Assembly: GCA_003452915.1 (NCBI GenBank)
Contig: DMMZ01000026.1
Span: forward strand, 55,610-78,034
Direction: 5' to 3'
Origin: Clostridiales bacterium
Lineage (GTDB): Bacteria > Bacillota > Clostridia > Oscillospirales > CAG-382
Length of the DNA stretch: 22,425 nucleotides
The position numbers and the translations under genes were made by a program. This document shows positions 1 through 7,339 of this stretch, piece by piece (positions within the stretch are counted from its first letter, which is position 1; the number at the start of each line of letters is the position of its first letter). The notes below the pieces were generated by a model. It made no database searches. It was not told the DNA's origin and was given only the letters and a program-made list of their open reading frames with translations.

Positions 1-833
1 TTTAACGAGCCGAGTGCTGCCGCGATTACAGAATAAGTATCTGTTCCTGACGAGGTAACAACATGAGTTGTAAAGGTGGAATTGTTACCACCGCCATGCT
101 CAGCATGAAGCATAAGCGCAAGGTCAAGCACTCTTGCTTCAAGGCCAGTATAGTTACCTGTTGAGCGAAGAAGATGCAGTATATTTTCTGCTGTTGACAA
201 ATTCTCTTCAGGAGAATGAATAAACAAGCTCTTTCCGTTGAAGTAGTGCTGATAGGCATTATATCCGTAAACGGAAATCAACGGAAATGCTGCAATAAGC
301 TGCAGACACTGACGTAATACATTCTCCGGAGTTATATCGTTTGCGTTTTGGTCGTAAGCATATAATGTCAGGACACCTCTAGAAAGTGTGTTCATCATAT
401 CCGTGCTGGGTGCTTTCATGATAATATCACGAACAAAGCTTTGAGGAAGCGAACGATAGCTTGAGAGCAGTTCGGTAAATTTTTTTAATTTATGTTTATT
501 GGGCAGCTCTCCGAAAAGCAGAAGGTAGGTTACTTCCTCAAAACCGAAGCGGTTCTCGTTGCTGCACCCGTTCACAAGGTCAATTATATTAATTCCGCGG
601 TAAAAAAGTTCGCCGTCAATTGGCTTTGAAACACCGTCTTCCTCTTTATATGAACGAATCTCTGAGATGTCGGTTAACCCCGCAAGCACGCCTTTACCGT
701 TGATATCCCTCAAGCCTCTTTTTACATCATATTTTGTGTAAAGAGTACTGTCTATCCCCGTATTCATCTTACACAATTCGGTAAGCTTACTTATCTCGGG
801 TGTTATTGTCGAATAATTTACTGCTTTATTCAT
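1..833 (-). CDS. gltA: Citrate synthase, 3' end outside window
   Basis: This gene encodes a citrate synthase, which condenses oxaloacetate and acetyl-CoA to citrate in the cytoplasm. About 277 codons are open to the window edge, so the C-terminal part is missing. The start is ATG at 833-831, preceded by AAAGGATGG about 7 nt upstream. Recognisable parts are a GELFYRGINI-like segment near residue 70, FEEVTYLLLFGELP near residue 90, and the active-site block LHAEHGGGNNSTF at about residues 238-250, followed by TSSGTDTYSVIAAALGSL. The second catalytic histidine (PKHGG-type) and the catalytic aspartate would lie beyond base 1. The N-terminal extension before the core suits the longer clostridial citrate synthases (family knowledge). 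A 2-methylcitrate synthase cannot be excluded from this fragment. The gene stands alone behind its own promoter at 962-990. Confidence 0.9.
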   Translation of the reverse strand, partial: MNKAVNYSTITPEISKLTELCKMNTGIDSTLYTKYDVKRGLRDINGKGVLAGLTDISEIRSYKEEDGVSKPIDGELFYRGINIIDLVNGCSNENRFGFEEVTYLLLFGELPNKHKLKKFTELLSSYRSLPQSFVRDIIMKAPSTDMMNTLSRGVLTLYAYDQNANDITPENVLRQCLQLIAAFPLISVYGYNAYQHYFNGKSLFIHSPEENLSTAENILHLLRSTGNYTGLEARVLDLALMLHAEHGGGNNSTFTTHVVTSSGTDTYSVIAAALGSL

Positions 834-933
834 TTATCCCATCCTTTCCGATATGGCTCGAACTAGACCGAACCATGCAAAACAAAGAAAACCGGAATTA
901 AAAATTTACAATCCCGTTTTTTACATACTTAAT

Positions 934-992
934 GTGTTTCGTAAACACCTATTATATATTTATAATACCAAAAACAGAACGGTTTGTAAACC
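934..992. promoter_or_regulatory. Two related palindromes in the citrate synthase promoter
   Basis: GTGTTTCGTAAACAC (934-948; 6-bp arms around 3 nt) and GGTTTGTAAACC (981-992; perfect 12-bp dyad) share a GTTT..GTAAAC core. The second covers the -35 box of the citrate synthase promoter, and the first lies just downstream of the predicted transcription start. Their centres are about 45 bp apart. This is the usual layout for a repressor with two operators, but the regulator is unknown. Confidence 0.5.
962..990 (-). promoter_or_regulatory. Sigma-A promoter of citrate synthase
   Basis: Read on the minus strand: -35 TTTACA (990-985), 17-bp spacer, -10 TATTAT (967-962). Each box matches five of six consensus bases. 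Transcription would start near 955, giving a 5' UTR of about 120 nt. The -35 box is embedded in a perfect palindrome. Confidence 0.6.
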
Positions 993-1011
993 TATTTTTT
1001 AACTTATTATT

Positions 1012-2151
1012 TTATGCTTTATCTTTATTTGCTTGATTTTTCGATTTTTTTATGTTTAATAACTTAATATTTTTATATTCTTTAGGTGCGAATAATAAGA
1101 ACGATGCAAATGCATTTATAACAAATTTCCGTGTTTGGGGATCAATAGCTTTCGCCGCATGCAGTATTATTCTAGCATTTTTTCTCTTTTGATCATTAAA
1201 TTCGAATAGTGTTTTCACATTGGTTTGCTTTATCAAACTATATAATGTATCAAAGAAAATTTTTCGTTTTGTATCGTCAAGCGAAGACAACCAATCGGAT
1301 ACTGTTCTGTCCAACAAGATTGATGAATTTCTAACAGTTTCTTTATAAATAAAATCGCCGTTTTCAACCTGCCAGTTAAAAAGGTCATGCTGCATAAAAC
1401 CATTTTTATTACTGTCAACAACAATATAATTTCCTTGATTTAACATCAGCATTCCAACTATTGATGAGCAAGGTATAAACTTTTTTACTCTGTTTTTTAT
1501 CTCAATGAAATCCGGATTATCAAAGAATTCCTGCCTGAAACCAGGTCCGTCAAGGTTAAATATTTCAATTATCCGTTCTTTAACTTTGGGATCGCATTTA
1601 GCGGATGAATAAACCGCAAGGTTTCCGCCCTTTGAATGTCCACCGACTCGAAGAGGTCTTTTTGAGCTTACAGCAACCTTGTTAAGATACTTAACACTCT
1701 CAGTTTGAGCCGGAATGGGGTACATAAAGGTCATGTTGAAGTCTTCTTTCCAGCCAACAATGGTGTTGTCGGTTCCCCTGAATGCAACAAAATCAGTTCC
1801 GTCAGATAAACCAAATACCACAGCTGAAAATTGTTTTTCGGCTTCCTGGTCAATGTCGTTCACAAAATAGGAAAGCTGAGTGCCCATGTATCTTCTGCTT
1901 TTTAAGAATAAAAAATAAAGCCTTTCACATTCTTTAGTTGAACGAATATCCTTGAAAAGTAATCCGCTTTTTGCAAACGGGGTTATGGCTAAAAGCGGAA
2001 GAGGTTGGCTTTCCCCATCAAAGCTTGTAAACGCAGCATCATAATTCAAATATGTAAGCTGCGATAGAATCAATGCGTCCACAGGTCCGAATCCAAGCTC
2101 TTTAAAGGTTTTTTTCCCTTCTGTTTTAAGGAAGTCCAAAACAATACCCAT
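1012..2151 (-). CDS. DUF2974 (Mbeg1-like) alpha/beta hydrolase
   Basis: This predicted 379-residue cytoplasmic protein belongs to the lipase-like DUF2974/Mbeg1 group of alpha/beta hydrolases, whose substrates are mostly unknown. Visible motifs are DFVAFRGTDNTIVGWKEDF near residues 120-140, typical of the family, and the nucleophile elbow GGHSKGGNLAVY near residue 170 with the catalytic serine in GHSKG. IFNLDGPGF follows, a family hallmark near residue 200. No signal peptide is seen. The frame can be extended four codons to a GTG at 2163, but the ATG at 2151 is preferred because GGAGG lies 5 nt before it and inside the extension. It is a single gene between citrate synthase and the diguanylate cyclase; no clear promoter was found. 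Confidence 0.8.
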   Translation of the reverse strand: MGIVLDFLKTEGKKTFKELGFGPVDALILSQLTYLNYDAAFTSFDGESQPLPLLAITPFAKSGLLFKDIRSTKECERLYFLFLKSRRYMGTQLSYFVNDIDQEAEKQFSAVVFGLSDGTDFVAFRGTDNTIVGWKEDFNMTFMYPIPAQTESVKYLNKVAVSSKRPLRVGGHSKGGNLAVYSSAKCDPKVKERIIEIFNLDGPGFRQEFFDNPDFIEIKNRVKKFIPCSSIVGMLMLNQGNYIVVDSNKNGFMQHDLFNWQVENGDFIYKETVRNSSILLDRTVSDWLSSLDDTKRKIFFDTLYSLIKQTNVKTLFEFNDQKRKNARIILHAAKAIDPQTRKFVINAFASFLLFAPKEYKNIKLLNIKKSKNQANKDKA

Positions 2152-2199
2152 AATAACCTCCACGCCCAGCCGAGTACAAATAGTTATTTAAAATTCACG

Positions 2200-2219
2200 A
2201 GGTACACGACAGTGTACCT
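2200..2219. repeat. 8-bp inverted repeat upstream of the hydrolase
   Basis: AGGTACAC and GTGTACCT form perfect arms around a 4-nt loop, 49 bp upstream of the hydrolase start and about 65 bp downstream of the diguanylate cyclase stop. No T-run follows on either strand, so an intrinsic terminator is unlikely. A half-similar GGTACGTGC lies at 2223-2231. An operator or a mRNA hairpin is possible. Confidence 0.45.
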
Positions 2220-2284
2220 TTGGTACGTGCAAACATACCTCTATTTCTTGCATTGTTCACACTGCCACGTTGATTTTATATGAA

Positions 2285-3553
2285 TTATTTAATTAATTCA
2301 CCTTCAATAGAAATGCTGTTTTTACCGCCTTTTTTTGCATTATAAAGTTCAAAATCCGCTATCCTATAATACGCCTCTATTGGTGTGGAGTTCGGTTTAT
2401 CGGCATCCGAAGGATCAAATATACATCCCCCGATGCTTATGGTAACATACTCATAAAGGCTTCCGCTTCCGGCAATCAAGTGCATATCTTCTACTGATTG
2501 TCTGATCTGACTGCTGATTTTTTTTATTTCATCTTTCGTCTTCCAGCCATCAATAAGAGCTAAAAATTCCTCACCGCCTATACGGGCTATAATGTAATCT
2601 ATATTTGTAAATTTTAAAAATGATTTTTTCATCGTTGAAGCAACAGCACTTAAACAATCATCACCGTCGAGGTGCGAATAAGTATCATTATAATTCTTAA
2701 AGTTATCAATATCAATCATAAGGACCATAACCTTATTATTGTTTAAAATCCATTTTGGTAAATTGCTTTTTACATATTCATCAAGAAAACGTCTGTTGGG
2801 AAGACCTGTGAGATGATCATTCATTGACAGATTCTCAAGATTTTTATTCAAAAATGTCAGTTTAATTTGGTTGTATAATCCGTTTACATTATCATTACGG
2901 CGTTGTATCATAATAATCCAACCAATTATAAGTATCAATAATGAATAAAAATTCTTAAAGATCAAGTTAATATTAATAAAAATAAAGAAACCTATAATTC
3001 CAGTTGTATTAATACTTATAAAAAAAAATGTTTCACTATTTGTAAAGATCGGAAAAGCTGTAAAAATCATTGTTATAAAGATTATGTAAAATGAAGTTCT
3101 GCCATTTTGTATATCAGTGTAAAAATAAAGAAACAGTATTATACATATAAGAAAATAATAAGAAATATAAAGCTTTTTCATCGCTTTAAAATTGATTTGC
3201 TTTTTATATAATTCTAAAGCAGCTATACTGTATATAATACAAGTAACAATATTAAAAATCGCAAGACCGAAATTTAATAATTTTAAGTTACCGATAGCTT
3301 CATAATATGAGGAATATTTACCAAGAATAACAAAGAAAACCTGTAAAATTCCAACAAAAAAGCAAAGTTGAATTATTCTTTTTATGTTTAACAATATAAC
3401 GGCTTTATTTAGTTCCTCTATATATTGTTCTTCATATTTTAATGTTTTCCTATTTACCGAGTATAGACAACTGAACATTTCAGTCACATAGCCTAATATT
3501 TCGGATGTTCTTTTCAATTTCACACCAACTTTTTTTAATTTCCTGTAAAACAT
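2285..3553 (-). CDS. Membrane-bound GGDEF diguanylate cyclase
   Basis: This 422-residue protein should make cyclic di-GMP from GTP at the membrane. Residues about 50-220 hold roughly six hydrophobic segments, rich in Ile and Phe, forming a sensor-like membrane domain I cannot name. The catalytic GGDEF domain fills residues ~240-420: it opens with DHLTGLPNRRFLDEY, has the metal/substrate segment MIDIDNFKNYNDTYSHLDGDD, and the signature RIGGEEFLAL near residues 324-330. Near the C-terminus the family segment ADFELYNAKKGGKN is present. The inhibitory I-site (RxxD ahead of the signature) is not evident: the spacing gives T/N-I-D instead. No EAL domain is fused. The predicted promoter lies only 6 nt from the ATG and no ribosome binding site is seen, suggesting a leaderless mRNA. 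No partner gene for this signal is adjacent. Confidence 0.9.
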   Translation of the reverse strand: MFYRKLKKVGVKLKRTSEILGYVTEMFSCLYSVNRKTLKYEEQYIEELNKAVILLNIKRIIQLCFFVGILQVFFVILGKYSSYYEAIGNLKLLNFGLAIFNIVTCIIYSIAALELYKKQINFKAMKKLYISYYFLICIILFLYFYTDIQNGRTSFYIIFITMIFTAFPIFTNSETFFFISINTTGIIGFFIFININLIFKNFYSLLILIIGWIIMIQRRNDNVNGLYNQIKLTFLNKNLENLSMNDHLTGLPNRRFLDEYVKSNLPKWILNNNKVMVLMIDIDNFKNYNDTYSHLDGDDCLSAVASTMKKSFLKFTNIDYIIARIGGEEFLALIDGWKTKDEIKKISSQIRQSVEDMHLIAGSGSLYEYVTISIGGCIFDPSDADKPNSTPIEAYYRIADFELYNAKKGGKNSISIEGELIK

Positions 3554-3559
3554 TTTTAT

Positions 3560-3588
3560 ATTATAGCAAATTTTGGTAACTTTTGCAA
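3560..3588 (-). promoter_or_regulatory. Promoter of the diguanylate cyclase, adjacent to its ATG
   Basis: Read on the minus strand: -35 TTGCAA (3588-3583), 17-bp spacer, perfect -10 TATAAT (3565-3560). Only six bases separate the -10 box from the ATG at 3553, so transcription would start at or one base before the start codon. Confidence 0.55.
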
Positions 3589-3646
3589 CTCTTAATTTAA
3601 ATATAATGTAATTATTAACATTTGAGATACATTATTTTAGCTTTTT

Positions 3647-3653
3647 TGTCGAA
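3647..3653 (+). promoter_or_regulatory. Spo0A-type box upstream of the diguanylate cyclase
   Basis: TGTCGAA matches the 0A-box core exactly and sits in a T-rich context, about 95 bp upstream of the diguanylate cyclase ATG. A 7-bp site can occur by chance, so this is only suggestive. Confidence 0.3.
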
Positions 3654-3702
3654 ATATAGCAAAATCATATTTAAATTTAACTAAGATGAAAAATGAACAT
3701 AT

Positions 3703-6129
3703 TTAAAGATTGGTTTTATTTTTTTCTATAATAATTATTTTTCCCTTTGCACTTTCTATACTTACTTTTAAATTGTTTAAATCCTCGTACTCCTGAAAAT
3801 ACTCGATTTCTGGGGCATAAAGCTTACATTCAGATAAGTTAATACCGTCTACTGTTATACTTACCTCACAGTCATATTCGCTCCAGCTAGCAACAGAAAT
3901 AATCCATTGCTTTTCGGATTTGTATAATGAACAATAAATCTCATCAGTATCGCATTTAACGGGTGTTTCTTCATTCCAAAATCCCCAGAATTCGGTGTCG
4001 CTTATATTATAATCCCGCATAAATTTCCACAGCTCAACAAGCGCGTCTCCGCCCCTTGGGTATCTCGACGTAATTCCAAACAGCATACCTCGATAAGGAT
4101 TGCCGTTGTTTTCGAGCATTTCACCACTTAACCCATAAGGTGTTCCGCATATTTCAACAAGCCAATAATCGGGTTTTTTATTGTAATCATACATCTCACC
4201 AATCCAAAGCGTGTCGATATATGGCATTAGCTCCATATACATATTCGCGTTGTTTCCATAACCGTTGCTCTTGCAAAAATGATTGCAGGTATGCAGGTCA
4301 ATAAGGCAGCTTCCTTTTTCTTCCAGCAGAACTCTTGCTCTTTTCATTGTATCACGTTCGATTACGGTGTCGTCAATATAAATACCTTGGATTCCTTGTT
4401 CGTTAAGAAGCCAACGCAAACCTTCTATCCAATAATTTGCAAATCTAGAACGACCGTTTAGGTTAATCGAAGCGTCCATTCTGCTTTTCCATGCTGGAAT
4501 AATATCTGTTCCGATGCTTTCAGCAAACCAGCTAAGTGCTTCGCTGTTCCATTGATAGGTGCTTGTATCCCCTGACGGTTTCATAAAAATCTCGTCCCCC
4601 AGAGAACGGAATGCTTGCAGCTCAACAGTATGATCGCTCTGCTCACGGATTGTATAATAAACCTTGACTCCTATATCTTCTTTATTAGCTGCGCTAATCA
4701 ACGTTTTCAACTTTTCGTTTTCAACAAAAGGATAATTTATATATGGATTTTGTTCAGTGCAGTGATGGACATTAATATGTGTTGCACCGACTTTTTTTGC
4801 TAAAGCTACATTACCAACCTCGCCGCCATGCGTGTATCTTGTGGACAGTCGTGTTTTCATATCAAGTTCCTTGAGCGGCGTTACAAGTAAATTGAAATCA
4901 AAACGAAGAGATTGATTCTTCTTCAATCTTCTTTCACCGCTGTATGCGATTGCGGTTATATATGGCTCGTTGTTTTTTACAGAAATACCACCTCTGCCGC
5001 CGTTACAAAAACTGTCAGGTGGAACAAGGGTTCTGTGCCTGTAATATAATAGCGGAAGCGGTGGATAATAATTTTCACCTCTGAATTCGCATCGTAAACC
5101 TCCGTTAACTCCGCCCATCCAAAAACCGTTTTGTCTTTTTGCCATATCCCACTTAAAATTTACCGTTTCGGGTCGTAAGCCACCAGTGTGTCCGAGTCCC
5201 ATAAAATATGTACTGCATTGGGCAGTATATGGTATTACAAGCGAAATATCCTGAAGTTCTATGTTGCTTTTTGCGTTTAGCTCCAGCTCAAATCCCATAT
5301 ATCCGTCGAACTCTGCTGTGAGGGTACAGCGATAGGACAATACATTATTCTCTGCTGTTGTTTCAATAACAATCTTCGCTGTATTTTGTGATATAATTCT
5401 GGTTTTATATTCTTTAAAAGTTAGAGGTAAATTGTCTTTTGCTGTTATAACAAGATTAATTGTATCGCAAATCTTTGTTTCTTTATCACAGACTTTTATA
5501 TTTTTATTATAATATGAATAGATTTTTTTCGGCAGTCCGTTCGAATTTAATTCAACCTTTCGCCCGAGTATTGAAAACACATTGTTATTGTATTGTAAAG
5601 CTGTATATTTACCAACCGGTTTATCAAGTCCTTTTGTATCATAAGTATTCAGCCAACGTAGGCGTGAAAATCGCCATGGCTCGTTGTCACCATGATTTGA
5701 AACAATCCCACCCGAAACAATAATGCTCAGAGATAGAGGATAACTTGATTCTCCCACAGACAATAATAGTTTACCGCAATAGTTGCCTGACGCGGTATCG
5801 GGAATATACAAAGATACCCAAAGTACCAAAAAATCTCCATCTTCAAGGAATAAGTTCTTTTCAAAGCTATTTCCAAGATAATCGGTACCGCCCAAGTTTA
5901 TACAAAAAAAGTTTTCTGCACTGATAACCGAACTGCTGTTACTTAATTCTCCGTATTGCAAAGAAACCTCGCCCGATATGCCCTCTCCACTGATTGCGAT
6001 TTGAAAAGCATAATATTCATCAGGATTTGCTTGTCCGCAAAAATATTTTTTTGCGTTAGTAAAATCGTGTCCTTTATGTATTAGAATAGGAGTACTCCTA
6101 TCAATAATGTCAAAATTTTTTTTAGTCAT
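3703..6129 (-). CDS. DUF6067 / GH123-like glycoside hydrolase
   Basis: This 808-residue protein resembles the DUF6067 proteins related to glycoside hydrolase family 123 (beta-N-acetylgalactosaminidases). An N-terminal beta-rich region (to ~residue 400) contains the family-like stretch RLRWLNTYDTKGLDKPVG, then YTALQYNNNVFSILGRKV. A TIM-barrel-like C-terminal half follows, with THINVHHCTEQNPYINYPF, GIKGIYIDDT-like GIQGIYIDDTVIERD near residue 585, and LIDLHTCNHF. The acid pair DD near 585 is a candidate active site, but I cannot assign it. No signal peptide is seen, so it may act on imported sugars. The frame extends four codons to an ATG at 6141; the ATG at 6129 is preferred because the same arrangement occurs at the CHAP-dockerin gene. 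Its leader shares an RNA-like element with that gene. It is transcribed away from queT. Confidence 0.65.
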   Translation of the reverse strand: MTKKNFDIIDRSTPILIHKGHDFTNAKKYFCGQANPDEYYAFQIAISGEGISGEVSLQYGELSNSSSVISAENFFCINLGGTDYLGNSFEKNLFLEDGDFLVLWVSLYIPDTASGNYCGKLLLSVGESSYPLSLSIIVSGGIVSNHGDNEPWRFSRLRWLNTYDTKGLDKPVGKYTALQYNNNVFSILGRKVELNSNGLPKKIYSYYNKNIKVCDKETKICDTINLVITAKDNLPLTFKEYKTRIISQNTAKIVIETTAENNVLSYRCTLTAEFDGYMGFELELNAKSNIELQDISLVIPYTAQCSTYFMGLGHTGGLRPETVNFKWDMAKRQNGFWMGGVNGGLRCEFRGENYYPPLPLLYYRHRTLVPPDSFCNGGRGGISVKNNEPYITAIAYSGERRLKKNQSLRFDFNLLVTPLKELDMKTRLSTRYTHGGEVGNVALAKKVGATHINVHHCTEQNPYINYPFVENEKLKTLISAANKEDIGVKVYYTIREQSDHTVELQAFRSLGDEIFMKPSGDTSTYQWNSEALSWFAESIGTDIIPAWKSRMDASINLNGRSRFANYWIEGLRWLLNEQGIQGIYIDDTVIERDTMKRARVLLEEKGSCLIDLHTCNHFCKSNGYGNNANMYMELMPYIDTLWIGEMYDYNKKPDYWLVEICGTPYGLSGEMLENNGNPYRGMLFGITSRYPRGGDALVELWKFMRDYNISDTEFWGFWNEETPVKCDTDEIYCSLYKSEKQWIISVASWSEYDCEVSITVDGINLSECKLYAPEIEYFQEYEDLNNLKVSIESAKGKIIIIEKNKTNL

Positions 6130-6211
6130 ATTTATAACCATTCCTCTCTGTAGTGTAAAAGAGTAAAATCGTATTTGAAAAATTCACTCTTCAAATTTCA
6201 TTAAAAATTAC
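6130..6211 (-). promoter_or_regulatory. Short copy of the shared hairpin leader
   Basis: This is the 5' UTR of the DUF6067-like gene. The plus-strand tract 6173-6196 forms an 11-bp hairpin; in minus-strand RNA all pairs form, two as G-U, with a 2-nt loop. Next to it, 6152-6183 matches the leader of the gene starting at 16535 at 24 of 31 positions, and the start-proximal ACCATTCC segment (6138-6154) matches at 14 of 17. A TTG-initiated frame (6194-6132, 20 codons, beginning MKSEFFKYDF) stops two bases before the ATG at 6129, but has no ribosome binding site. The function is unknown. Confidence 0.5.
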
Positions 6212-6217
6212 TTTATT

Positions 6218-6246
6218 ACTATAATAATAATATTTAACAATGTCAA
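6218..6246 (-). promoter_or_regulatory. Sigma-A promoter of the DUF6067-like gene
   Basis: Read on the minus strand: perfect -35 TTGACA (6246-6241), 17-bp spacer, -10 TATAGT (6223-6218, five of six). Transcription would start near 6211. Confidence 0.7.
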
Positions 6247-6349
6247 TACTATTTGTAATAAAATAAATATTAATAGTTGAGTTTATTAATGTTGAAACGA
6301 TAGCCATTCCTTGATCTTTTAAAATTTTTATATGCTATAATTACTTATC

Positions 6350-6378
6350 TAGACTTTTTAAATAATTTATGATATATT
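6350..6378 (+). promoter_or_regulatory. Promoter of queT
   Basis: TAGACT (6350-6355), 17-bp spacer and TATATT (6373-6378) would start the transcript near 6385, directly at the 5' edge of the riboswitch. A second TATAAT lies upstream at 6335-6340 but lacks a well-spaced -35 box. Confidence 0.45.
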
Positions 6379-6386
6379 GAATAAAA

Positions 6387-6428
6387 GTGAGTTCGAGACC
6401 TTCCTCACTTAAAACAAAACTAAAGGAG
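6387..6428 (+). promoter_or_regulatory. preQ1-I riboswitch ahead of queT
   Basis: P1 pairs GTGAG (6387-6391) with CTCAC (6404-6408). The 12-nt loop TTCGAGACCTTC holds CCTT (6399-6402), which can pair with AAGG (6423-6426) to close an H-type pseudoknot. Between them is an A-rich linker, TTAAAACAAAACTA, as in class I preQ1 aptamers. AAGG is part of the Shine-Dalgarno AAGGAG of queT, so ligand binding should hide the ribosome binding site and lower translation. The pattern resembles the compact translational type of class I. The ligand assignment rests on the pattern and on the downstream gene being a queuosine-precursor transporter. Confidence 0.88.
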
Positions 6429-6438
6429 ATTTTTAAAA

Positions 6439-6924
6439 ATGAAAGGGAAAACAAATTATCTTGTTACAAGTGCGGTTATTGCCGCAATGTATGTCGCTCT
6501 TACCTTTTTGTCAAATGCTTTTGGACTTGCAAGCGGTGTAATTCAAGTACGTATTTCGGAAGCATTGACTATTCTGCCTGTGTTCACTCCGGCAGCGATT
6601 CCGGGGTTGTTTATTGGCTGTATTCTTGCAAATTCAATTACCGGCTTAGCTTTATGGGATGTGGTTTTTGGTTCGCTGGCAACACTTCTCGGAGCACTCG
6701 GTACGTATTATCTAGGAAAAAATAAATGGGTTGCTCCGGTATTCCCAATATTAGCGAATGTTTTAATCGTTCCGTTTATTCTCCAATATGTTTACTTCCT
6801 TGAAGGCGGAATCTGGTATTTTATGTTAACCGTAGGTATCGGTGAAGTAATATCCTGTGGGATACTTGGTTTGATGCTATATCATGCGCTTGTAAAAACA
6901 AAGCTTGCAGATATCTTTCATTAA
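6439..6924 (+). CDS. queT: QueT family ECF transporter S component
   Basis: This 161-residue, very hydrophobic protein is the substrate-binding membrane subunit of an energy-coupling-factor transporter for a queuosine precursor. It has about five to six membrane segments and the family segment VIQVRISEALTILPVFTPAAIPGLFIGC at the second and third helices, followed by LWDVVFGSLATLLGALGTYYLG. The ATG at 6439 has AAGGAG 10 nt upstream. The shared energising module (EcfA, EcfA', EcfT) is not in this window, as is usual for group II ECF transporters. A preQ1-I riboswitch overlaps its ribosome binding site, which supports the substrate. It appears to be a single-gene transcript ending at the hairpin at 7035-7064. 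Confidence 0.92.
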   Translation: MKGKTNYLVTSAVIAAMYVALTFLSNAFGLASGVIQVRISEALTILPVFTPAAIPGLFIGCILANSITGLALWDVVFGSLATLLGALGTYYLGKNKWVAPVFPILANVLIVPFILQYVYFLEGGIWYFMLTVGIGEVISCGILGLMLYHALVKTKLADIFH

Positions 6925-6984
6925 ATTGTTATTATTAGTAATATTAAAAACCACTAAGACGGATTTTTTAGTATTAATTTTAGA

Positions 6985-7004
6985 TGCTTACATTAATGTA
7001 AGCA
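6985..7004. repeat. Perfect 20-bp palindrome
   Basis: TGCTTACATT is followed directly by its reverse complement AATGTAAGCA. No T-run follows on the plus strand. A loopless dyad of this length is typical of a protein-binding operator, for example of TetR-type repressors, and a possible TetR remnant lies 40 bp away. Confidence 0.6.
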
Positions 7005-7034
7005 AAAATAAAAGATTAAACAAATAGCTGTAAA

Positions 7035-7064
7035 TAAACCCGTCATTTATTTGTGACGGGTTTA
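7035..7064 (+). terminator. Terminator downstream of queT
   Basis: TAAACCCGTCA (7035-7045) pairs perfectly with TGACGGGTTTA (7054-7064) around an 8-nt loop. The T-run is short on both strands, but the GC-rich 11-bp stem fits transcription termination after queT. Confidence 0.65.
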
Positions 7065-7222
7065 TCAGTATTATTATATGCTATGCAATCAATTGTAACG
7101 GCGTTTGCACCAACATCATCTTCTATTTTTAGAAATTTCTTGATACAATCTTGAGCTTTCAATAATATCTTTTTAAAGGTTCAACTATATCTTCTGATTC
7201 TAAGATCCGTTGTTTTATTCAT
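7043..7222 (-). pseudogene. Possible TetR-family repressor remnant
   Basis: A 60-codon frame from ATG at 7222 to TGA at 7043 has one internal TGA at codon 14. It starts MNKTTDLRIRRYS, resembling the first residues of many clostridial TetR-family repressors (TDLRIRKT...), and after the stop continues FKKILLKAQDCIKKFL and then VTIDCIAYN, which loosely resembles the (I/V)T(V/I)xDIA segment of the helix-turn-helix. Everything after that is lost, and no ribosome binding site is seen. The similarity is short and could be chance. Confidence 0.3.
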
Positions 7223-7275
7223 TTAAAGATTTTAAATTTATGAGTAATACTTTTATTAGGTAATATAACTTTCGA

Positions 7276-7304
7276 TTGACTTTACTTAGCCATAATTGTA
7301 TAAT
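7276..7304 (+). promoter_or_regulatory. Sigma-A promoter of the GHL10 gene
   Basis: TTGACT (7276-7281), 17-bp spacer, perfect TATAAT (7299-7304). The transcript would begin near 7311, 29 nt before the start codon. Confidence 0.8.
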
Positions 7305-7339
7305 GTCTATATGAACTAAAAATTTTAAGGAGAATTACG

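Larger units (their letters stand above)
6925..7339. other. Gene-free stretch after queT
   Basis: These 415 bases hold no intact gene. They contain a 20-bp perfect palindrome (6985-7004), a strong terminator hairpin (7035-7064), a likely TetR-family gene remnant on the minus strand (7043-7222) and the promoter of the next gene (7276-7304). The rest is AT-rich sequence with nothing recognisable. Confidence 0.7.

Noticed and set aside
26..259. Minus-strand 77-codon frame
   Set aside because: It lies in another frame inside the citrate synthase gene, whose protein motifs are clear.
981..992. GGTTTGTAAACC as a BirA half-site upstream of citrate synthase
   Set aside because: It contains TTGTAAACC, but no matching GGTTTACAA partner lies 14-16 bp away on either side; the tight 12-bp dyad points to a different regulator.
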